NCBI GenBank assembly: GCA_037179335.1
Contig: JAKZHN010000024.1
Location: 434,001 to 498,000 of the forward strand
DNA from: Cyclaneusma minus
Taxonomy: Eukaryota; Ascomycota; Leotiomycetes; Marthamycetales; Marthamycetaceae
Reading direction: 5' to 3'
DNA length: 64,000 bases
A program made the position numbers and the translations under genes. Of the stretch, positions 56,946 through 64,000 are shown piece by piece (positions within the stretch are counted from its first letter, which is position 1; each line of letters begins with the position of its first letter). The notes under the pieces are model-generated. The model was not told the DNA's origin, searched no databases, and saw only the letters and a program-made list of their open reading frames with translations.

Positions 56946-57716
56946 GAGCAGAGTGGGGAGGGACTTCAGATGGGGGGTTGAAATGTTGTACACCAAGTGG
57001 CGTGCTCGTCTGGAGCTTCGAGGTTAGCAATCAGCTGGGGCTGGAAACGCAATAGACCGCAGCTAAGATAAAGGCCGTGGCGCTAGAAGGCTTCAAGATG
57101 ATTTATTTTGCTAGATTCAGGATTACATTAGCAGAAACTTCGCACCCTTCTTATGTAATAATCCCTTCGAGCAGCTTCTCAGGGCGTGCTGTGATAGCAA
57201 TCGTCAACTACCTATGGCTCCGTAAGCATCAATTCCCGCTGCAAGACTGCAGAACGGGAGGCTCGGGGTCCAGCTGCAAAACATTGAAACTCCCCATGTC
57301 GTCATCGCAGCCTTTGTGTTGACAATTCTTGTACGCTCACCCTGGACCCTTCGAAGAACTAGGAATACCCCTAGTAATTGGAAAATAATCCAATAGTTGA
57401 GGATATTCCAAGTATTCAGAAATATTCCAAATAATAATCAAGGGGTTTTTGTACAATCAAGAATATTTTAGTCCCCCAAAACACTCTCGATTCGTAGCCT
57501 GCATGTGAGCGCACAAGAGCTCAAGCTCGCGCACAGGCCACATTATGAAGCCTCCGGGCAGACCGCGTTTCAACCGAACATATGCCGCCCAAGGTGCATA
57601 TCATTTTCGTGACATGGACGTGACTGGATTCCAAGATCAACAACATTCGAAGACAAGTCAGCCAGAACACACGGGTCCGTACCGAACTTGGACTCCCGAC
57701 AATGCCGACGCCATAG
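56946..57716. other. Shared divergent promoter region of GLR1 and CCE1
   Basis: 770 bp with no supported exon. It carries a 19-bp repeat array at 57361-57436. Confidence 0.5.
57361..57436. repeat. 19-bp tandem array (four units) in a divergent promoter
   Basis: Four units of exactly 19 bp at 57361, 57380, 57399 and 57418: AGGAATACCCCTAGTAATT, GGAAAATAATCCAATAGTT, GAGGATATTCCAAGTATTC and AGAAATATTCCAAATAATA. Same family as the other arrays. Confidence 0.75.
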
Positions 57717-58808
57717 ATGGCACTGAAGATTTCCGATGCTCTCAAAGTATCGCAGCTCCAAGCCGTAGCTTTACAATGCGGAATCTCCCCTGTAGGCCCC
57801 AAGGCCAGCCTGGTCAAGCGCCTTGTTGACGCTATTTCACCTCCTGGAAGAAGGGCAAAAGATCGGCACCCCAAAGAAGTGCAGAGCAATGGATCTGCGC
57901 GAGGCTTCTCCACTGGCCTCAAACCTACTCGCGTCCTCAGCATAGACATGGGAATTCGCAACTTCGCTTTCTGCATACTAGAGCTGCCATCTGCGACAAA
58001 GAAGCCTACGACGAGCCTGGTTCCAAACGTTATAGCATGGCGTCGGCTCGTTTTATCCAAAGCGCCCGAAGCTCTTGATACTGATGGGGCGGGTCCCGTC
58101 GACCCGGCACTGGCGAAAAAGGAGTTAAGAAGTCAAGAGGCCGAGTCTTTTCAGCCCCCCAGTCTCTCATCTACCGCCTACAATCTCCTTCGCACGCAGC
58201 TGCTACCCCATCAGCCAACTCATATTCTGATTGAGCGACAACGGTTTCGAAGTATGGGCGGATCACACATCCAGGAATGGACACTCCGGGTTAACATGCT
58301 CGAGGCCATTCTGTACGCCATCTTGCATACCTTGCGACAAGAAGGACACTGGGATGGAGAAGTGATACCTATCGTACCTAAGAACGTTGGAACTTTCTGG
58401 GTCGGCGATGAGAAGAAACAGACCGCTGCCCTACTTGCTTCCGACGAAACTCCACTCGGAACCCGCAGCAAAGCAAAGATGACGAGATTGACAAAGCTGA
58501 AAAACAAAACCGCTAAGATTGATCTTGTCAAGCAATGGATTGAAAACAAGGACCAGCTTGACTTTGGGAGCGAAGAAGCTGAATTGACCTCGAGAGCCTA
58601 CCTTGAAAAGTGGTATGGGCGCCGGGGCAAGGGGGAGGGAAAAGCGAAATCTCAACGTGAAGATGACGTCCAAAAAGAGCTAGCCGGGATGACCAAGCTG
58701 GACGATCTGGCCGACAGTCTGCTGCAGGGAATGGCTTGGATCGAATGGGAAAGGAACAAGCAGCTTGTAAGAGAACAAGGCGTTGATTCAATGATACCCT
58801 CGAGTTGA
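57717..58808 (+). CDS. CCE1: Mitochondrial Holliday-junction resolvase Cce1/Ydc2 with SAP domain
   Basis: Single exon, 363 aa. RNase-H-fold nuclease that cuts four-way junctions in mitochondrial DNA. A SAP-like DNA-binding motif lies at about 8-40 (ALKVSQLQAVALQCGISPVG). The catalytic core starts VLSIDMGIRNFAFCILEL, whose Asp in SIDMGIRN is the first metal ligand. It continues with HILIERQRFRSMGGSHIQEW (Glu in IERQR) and ends with KLDDLADSLLQGMAWIEWE (the DDLADSLL Asp residues complete the site). A basic linker KMTRLTKLKNKTAKIDLVK lies between. The family commonly has this SAP plus resolvase layout in filamentous fungi. Convergent with Tca17, with stops 98 bp apart. Confidence 0.9.
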   Translation: MALKISDALKVSQLQAVALQCGISPVGPKASLVKRLVDAISPPGRRAKDRHPKEVQSNGSARGFSTGLKPTRVLSIDMGIRNFAFCILELPSATKKPTTSLVPNVIAWRRLVLSKAPEALDTDGAGPVDPALAKKELRSQEAESFQPPSLSSTAYNLLRTQLLPHQPTHILIERQRFRSMGGSHIQEWTLRVNMLEAILYAILHTLRQEGHWDGEVIPIVPKNVGTFWVGDEKKQTAALLASDETPLGTRSKAKMTRLTKLKNKTAKIDLVKQWIENKDQLDFGSEEAELTSRAYLEKWYGRRGKGEGKAKSQREDDVQKELAGMTKLDDLADSLLQGMAWIEWERNKQLVREQGVDSMIPSS

Positions 58809-58906
58809 ACAAGCGTGTCTTCTTTGACATTCCTGATGACACCTTCCCCCCTTGTAACCCCTGAACGCCTGGCCATGCGATCGTGCTTCAATTCGGCGCT
58901 CGCTTC

Positions 58907-59635
58907 TTATAACGTCGAGCTTCCGGGTATCCATGCCTCACCGATCCGATTCATTTCCTCGGAGAAACGCCTGCTTGTAATCTTCTTTCCGCCCCTGCCC
59001 GTGGGCGGAGAATGCTCGTCGGGGTCGTAAAAGGGGTTCTGTAACAGCCGGATATACGCGTTCTGCATAGCTTTGAAAAGCTGGATAATTATCAGGTCAG
59101 TACTGAATATCCTCATGAAGACAGCATGATAGGTCCCCTAGTAGGACATACTGGCTTTAACTCCCCCTCCCTCAGGCCTAGAGCTCCAGCAGCCATCCGC
59201 CCGCTGGGATCCACAGCTTTGCGGCCTCGCATGTCCACCACAGCAACGAACTTTACACCCTATTAATTCTAGTGTAAGCTTCTGTTCGAAGAAAAAGGGT
59301 CGATGAGGTGTAGCGAACGGTGCTAGTCTCCCAGCCGTAGACAGCCAGCCGCTCATCCAGCGCGTGCAAGAAGCCGCCGGCGGCAGGAGCATTGGCTTTT
59401 GCGCGGGCGTCGAATATATCGAGGCTACTGGACAGCAGCAACGAGAACTGCAGCGGCGTGCGGATGGGCGCCGACGAGTTGGTGGAGGGGTTGAAGGAGG
59501 GGAAGATGCTGATGTGCAGCGGATTGTTCTACAGGGCAGTTGATTAGCAGGCGCCTAGTTTATTCTAGATAGTTACGAAACGGGGTGTACATTTTTGCCT
59601 ATGACTCCCAAACAGGCGATGGAAGGGATAGCCAT
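58907..59635 (-). CDS. TCA17: TRAPP-associated protein Tca17 / TRAPPC2L
   Basis: Longin-fold subunit of the TRAPP tethering complexes in Golgi traffic. The four-exon model is complement(58907..59080, 59152..59259, 59319..59528, 59591..59635), 178 aa; every exon is a multiple of three. Exon 1 gives MAIPSIACLGVIGKN and exon 2 NNPLHISIFPSFNP...LLSSSLDIFDARAKAN and AVYGWETST. Exon 3 gives GVKFVAVVDMRGRKAVDPSG and exon 4 LFKAMQNAYIRLLQNPFYDP. The strand order matches TRAPPC2L (CIAVIAKENYPLYI..SLDVVD..VKFVMVVD..NPFY) and not the longer sedlin-specific pattern. Insertions relative to human (PAAGGFLHALDE; PPTGRGGKKIT) are seen. The gene is invisible as one ORF because of its introns. Confidence 0.85.
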
Positions 59636-60007
59636 TGTTATCGCATTTCTTTCATTTGGCTGGCCGATTCTCGAATTGTGAAGTTGGTGGTAGTCACACG
59701 GCTTGAGCTTGGCCCCGGCATCAGAATTACAAGGTTTGCGGACTCCGCTTGCGTGTAACCGGCCAGTCGGTGAGCGCCATAGCGGCAGAAAGGCTAAGGT
59801 TTGAACTCTGTAGCGAAGCGCAACGGACCTGCAAATAAATCAACATCAGCCAGCCGGGGACAACACACGGCCATCTCGCCTCCCGCCAATCCATCAAATC
59901 CGTGCACCATTGCTGCGATGGTCTGATCTACCGCTGCCGACTTCCTCGCACCGTCGCAACCACTGCCAGTATATCCCCAGTCTTGGCACGCTCGACGAAA
60001 CCGCGCA
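59636..60007. promoter_or_regulatory. Divergent promoter of TCA17 and NUP133
   Basis: 372 bp between two start codons that point away from each other. No specific element recognised. Confidence 0.4.
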
Positions 60008-63000
60008 ATGTTTTCAACCGACGCTACGCCAGCAGCCTCGACTCGAGGCTCCAGACGACGACAGCGGACCTCTGGAGACTCTGTCGCCGCCCAGCCCAAG
60101 GCCAAGAGAGTACGCAGGACCATCAACGACCCAGACGTCTTCATTCCGCCGGCAGACCCGAATCCCGTTGCTGTCGCCCGCCCTTCACAGACCGCTGTTG
60201 CGAGACGCGAACCTCCTATCGAAGCTCCCACTTCAAGACAACAGCTCGCCGTCAGGGGCAAGAAGTCGAAAGTAGCTGATCGCAGCAACAAAGGCGATGG
60301 CAGCGTGTTACTCGTATGTTGCCAACTGCATCGCGGATCAACTTCTCATGGATGTTTGCTAATCCATTCTGGCGGTAGACCGCGAACAGCACCTACATCG
60401 TGAGCAAGCTTCCAGCTTGGCCAGACCGTCTACGCGAAGATCCGCAAGGTGAGAGATACCTTGATGCCATTTCATAGGCCTACCATGACTAACACTTCAA
60501 CCTTTAGGCCGACAGCATGGCGCCATCTACTCGGACCTTGGATACGGACTTACTATCACACATACACATGCCATCGTCTGGCCCTACGATGTCAATTTAA
60601 GCTCCCCCGAGACTTCCGCGTTCGCGCTCCCACAGCCATTGAGGCATGCCACCGACCCATTGCCTCTTGGCTCCCTGGTTTCACCCTCTGCTTCATCTTC
60701 CGAGCCCGGCCTTGTAATTGTTATGCCTACGACAGGAAAGATTACTTACTGGGAATCAATAGCCAGTGCTGCTACACTCGATCTGATTAGGCAGCAACGC
60801 AATGGCGTGGAGGCTACTGTCAGCGGGATGCTTTCTGGAGAAACCATCATATCTATCCTGAACGCCGAATCTGCAGGCTTCGTGTTGGGCTTCAGCAGCG
60901 GCAGAGTGGCATACATGGCCGTCAGGGATAATCAAGGCAGACCAAACATCTCCATCGAGTTCCTGAGTGGAACCGGTTCAAAAGGTCGCCTTTTTGCCAG
61001 TTTCCGCATCATGGCAAACCCCATCCGAGGAGATCTAGCGGCTATCCGCGCTGGGAACTCAACCCACATTGGCGAGCGGGATGTTGTTGTCGCGACCACC
61101 AAGGGCAAGCTCCAGCTATGGAATCTGAATCGCGGTGGTCAAAGTCAAAACACATCTCAAGCAGAAGCTGAAGGTCGGGAGCCCATCGTTCTGGCCATCA
61201 AGCATACACAGCCGGCCCTAAGCTCTTTGCCAGCGGATTCTTTTGAGGTGCTCGACTTCGTCTTCGTACCCAGCGTAATCGACAAGAACAGCCAACTCGC
61301 AGACCTGTCCAAAAGCGAGCAGATTGAAAAGGCCGTGAATCTTCTTCTTCTGACATCCTTGACAGACAGGACTATGGCTCATTACAACTTCGTCCAGGTC
61401 GTCTTTAGCAAGGAGGGTCTCGAAGTCCAAAGTGTACGGCCCCTGAAAAGATACACCACCCCTCGCAGCCATATTGCAACCTCCAAGCCTCGTCTCTATC
61501 TCCCGAATCCCGCTCTCGTTGCGTACGCTGTTTTCGATCGATCCGTCGTTGTGGCTTCAATGGCGCGGTCTGAAGATTCTCCTGATGCCCAATTAAGCAG
61601 GGAGAGCTTAATGACGCCCAGAGCCTTTGAGGATGTCGTCGATTTGAGGGAGAGTGCCAATGTTGAAGTTGTTGGCACTGGTGTTGAAGACCCTCAGGGA
61701 CCAATAACCGCCCACAACAAGAAGAAAAGCCCGGCGGCCGTACTTTTGGTCAGAGGTGGTGGGGTCATTCGCGTTGCTTTTACCAGTTCCAGGCCCTCCG
61801 AAGTCACTGCAAAGTCTAAGCTTGAGCAGGCAGTCTTCTTCGGCTCTCTGCAACACAATCCCCTCAGCTTTACTGGACGCCCAGAACTTCAGTTCACTCC
61901 TGAAGAATATGCCGACGCCGCACTGAAACTGTCTCACGAAATCCTCAGCTCCTCATCAAAATACCTTCCAGCACTAGCTCCGTCTATCGACGAAAATCTC
62001 CACAAGCGAGCGGATTATTTAGGATACCTAATAACACATCTGAACGCTATGAAAATCCAACTGGACCGGGTCACTCGCTGGAAGTTGTTGTGGGGTGCGG
62101 AGAAACTTGCCGCCGCCACTGCTGCGTGGAAGACGTACGATGCCCAGGTTCGACAGAAACCGAAGGGCAAGAAGCGAGGTATTATCGCGGATATTGTTGA
62201 GCACATTCACGAGGATCATAAGAGCGAGCCTGCCAAGGAAGACGGCGAGCTCGACCGCGTCCGACATTGGTTCATCAAAGATATCTGGCGCCTAGAGATT
62301 GCGATTCCTTGGGCTCAACAAGTTGTCAGAATATTACGGAAAGAAGGCGAGCTTGATCAGCCTGAGGTGTTTTGTGCGTATGTAAATGAGGCCAACAGTT
62401 TCGTCCTCGACACCATCGACGAAGCCTTCAAATTCAGGCAAGCCAACCTTGAGCTGTATCGTCTTGGGGATGAAGTTCTTATGCTCGGGGTCATGATTGA
62501 AGGCTATGCGGACATGCCCGAAATCTGGACTTCAACGTTCTACATGACCGAGAGTCTCAAGAGACAGCTCGAACTCGCAATGGACGCTCTGACGAAGTAT
62601 GGAGAGAAACCCGCAGAAGAGCAGCCTGATCCTGGTCTGATCTCGAAAATTCGATCTGATGCTCCCAAGCTGGTAGACTTGGCCTGCCGCTCGTATCTGG
62701 AACGGGTACGATGGTGTATGGCAGCTGCCGACGAGCTGACCCAGAACCATGGTAAGGATCTCTGGTCAACGTACCAAGACGATCGAGATGCATGGATACT
62801 AGGACTCGCCGACCTCCATCTCCCAGAGGAAGCAAGAGAACTCGGGGAGCAATACAGGACCTACAAAATGCTCGTGGCAATTGTCTGGGGCGAGATCAAA
62901 GAAATCGAAGAAGAATTCCGCCTCCTCGGTTCCCTCGCGACATCCGAAGAGCTGAAAGCGAAGCGCGAACGTTACGATACCTTACACGGCCATGTCAACA

Positions 63001-64000
63001 GGTATTTTGACACCTATAAGAAGCCTTGGGCATTCGCTTTCTACAACTACTTCATTTCGAATGGTCTGAACGGAAGTCTGCTCGATGAAGCACGTACACA
63101 TCCCGATTTTGTGAAGAAATATCTCCGGAGTAGAGATGAATTTTCGAAGCTCGCTTGGATCAACGCAGTGCTGGACGAGGGTGATTTCGAAACTGCCGCA
63201 AGAGATTTGATAGGGAAGGCTAGCAACCGCGAACAGGATGAATGGAGCAAAAAGGTCGAGCTCAGCGTCGGTAAACTGGCTCTCCTAGCCGCCAAGGAGT
63301 CCAGTGACAACAAGGCAATCATGCCACTTGAGAAGCCACTGGAGCTCGAGGACAGCAACAAACGATTGGCCCTGATGCATATCCAGGACCAGATCTACCT
63401 TCACGTCCGACCTGCAGTTTCAGCAGCCATTGACGAAGAAGCTGAACTCGATGTTGCCTTGTCCGAGGAGAATTTCGGAAACCAGCACCTCGAAGGTCTC
63501 AAGGCCCTCAAAACGCTTCTCAGGGAGAATATGGTGAAATTGTTGAGTAATACAGCCATGGATGCCATATCGCTCATCGATCTCCTTACTCTTATGGGTC
63601 CTGGACGCTCTGAATCGGGAGAAAACATCAGCGGTATTGAGACCGCGCTGGCCCTGAAAGCCCTCAGCACAGGACTGCAAAACAAGGATGATGAGCCGCT
63701 TGTTGAGAGGGTGATTTGGCGACGATGCTTCATCAGAGATGATTGGAGCGAAATCAACAATACGGATATGAAGGACGATCAGCAGATTCGGGATCAGATC
63801 ACTCGCACCGCTCTCTACTCGACTTTGAGCGCGTGCTTCAAAGAACGCAAGTCTTCCTATTCCTAGCTAGGTTCTCAAGGCTAATTATTTTGATCATGCT
63901 AACTTGCTTAATAGGTCTCTTCGAAGCTCCCAGCAATCTCAAGCCCCTGAAACCATCTGAAGCTCACGGTGCCGGCACGCAGTCGCTCGATTCTCGCTAC
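60008..64000 (+). CDS. NUP133: Nucleoporin Nup133, 3' end beyond the window
   Basis: Scaffold nucleoporin of the Y-complex. The model is join(60008..60313, 60379..60448, 60508..63846, 63915..>64000); phases close and the frame is open at base 64000. About 1267 residues are visible. The N-terminus is basic and disordered (RGSRRRQRTSG, KAKRVRRTINDPDVFIPP). The beta-propeller starts near TANSTYIVSKLPAWPDRL and includes HGAIYSDLGYGLTITHTHAI, VIVMPTTGKITYWESI, VVVATTKGKLQLWNLNRGGQ and VLLVRGGGVIRVAFTSS. A long alpha-helical stack follows (EVFCAYVNEANSFVLDTIDE, FAFYNYFISNGLNGSLLDEA). The last intron, 63847..63914, begins GC (GCAAGTCTTCC) and ends TAATAG, joining CFKE to RLFEAPSNLKPLKPSEAHG. Without it the frame stops at 63866, short of the conserved C-terminus. 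Confidence 0.9.

Noticed and set aside
57545..57829. Frame overlapping the CCE1 start (MKPPGRPRFNRTYAAQG)
   Set aside because: Different frame from the resolvase, no signature, and overlapped by the well-supported CCE1 N-terminus.
1..64000. tRNA, rRNA and CRISPR arrays
   Set aside because: Looked for tRNA arm motifs in spacers and found none convincing. The 19-bp arrays have no unique spacers and the organism is eukaryotic, so they are not CRISPR.

Overview
This window is nuclear DNA of a filamentous ascomycete (Pezizomycotina). The evidence is short spliceosomal introns (mostly 45-90 bp, GT..AG with CTAAC-like branch points), compact genes on both strands, and typical fungal content: a highly reducing polyketide synthase (HR-PKS), Ivy1, Psy2, Cce1 and fungal nucleoporins. 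I cannot name the genus. All exon models were worked out by hand from splice sites and reading frame. Where I give exon coordinates the phases add up to a multiple of three.

Layout. 1-1516: a multi-pass membrane protein running off the left edge. 2700-5226: an ArsB/NhaD-type permease, convergent with an ankyrin protein (5770-8912) whose N-terminal domain is of the fungal NLR type. The 540 bp between them is filled by two small elements with terminal inverted repeats and internal 19-bp repeats. 10755-20460 is mostly housekeeping: a probable BLOC-1 subunit, Nup53, Ivy1, an alpha/beta hydrolase and Nse1. 20461-32737 is the accessory block: a nine-exon HR-PKS (2275 aa) lacking a C-methyltransferase, divergent across 3.4 kb from an FSH1/LovG-type serine hydrolase that could release its product. 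33794-36747 is Psy2 (PP4 regulatory subunit 3). 36748-41257 is gene-poor and contains an N gap flanked by long poly-G and poly-C runs that look like an assembly fault. 41258-64000 is again dense: a conserved unknown protein, an alpha/beta hydrolase, a SET-domain protein, mitochondrial glycerol-3-phosphate dehydrogenase, a Ser-rich unknown protein, an Afg1-type ATPase, glutathione reductase, Cce1, Tca17/TRAPPC2L and Nup133, which runs off the right edge.

The most unusual structural signal is a dispersed family of about 19-bp tandem repeats (core close to GGAATATTCCAANTNATTT). It occurs at six or more sites: around 5450, 5617-5746, 10060-10135, 25581-25851 (inside a PKS intron), 54673-54766 and 57361-57436. 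At 5565-5797 the array is enclosed by about 25-bp inverted repeats and TA dinucleotides, like a small Tc1/mariner-type MITE. One inverted repeat supplies the last nine codons and the stop of the ankyrin gene. The HR-PKS and LovG-like pair is the best candidate for an undescribed biosynthetic system.
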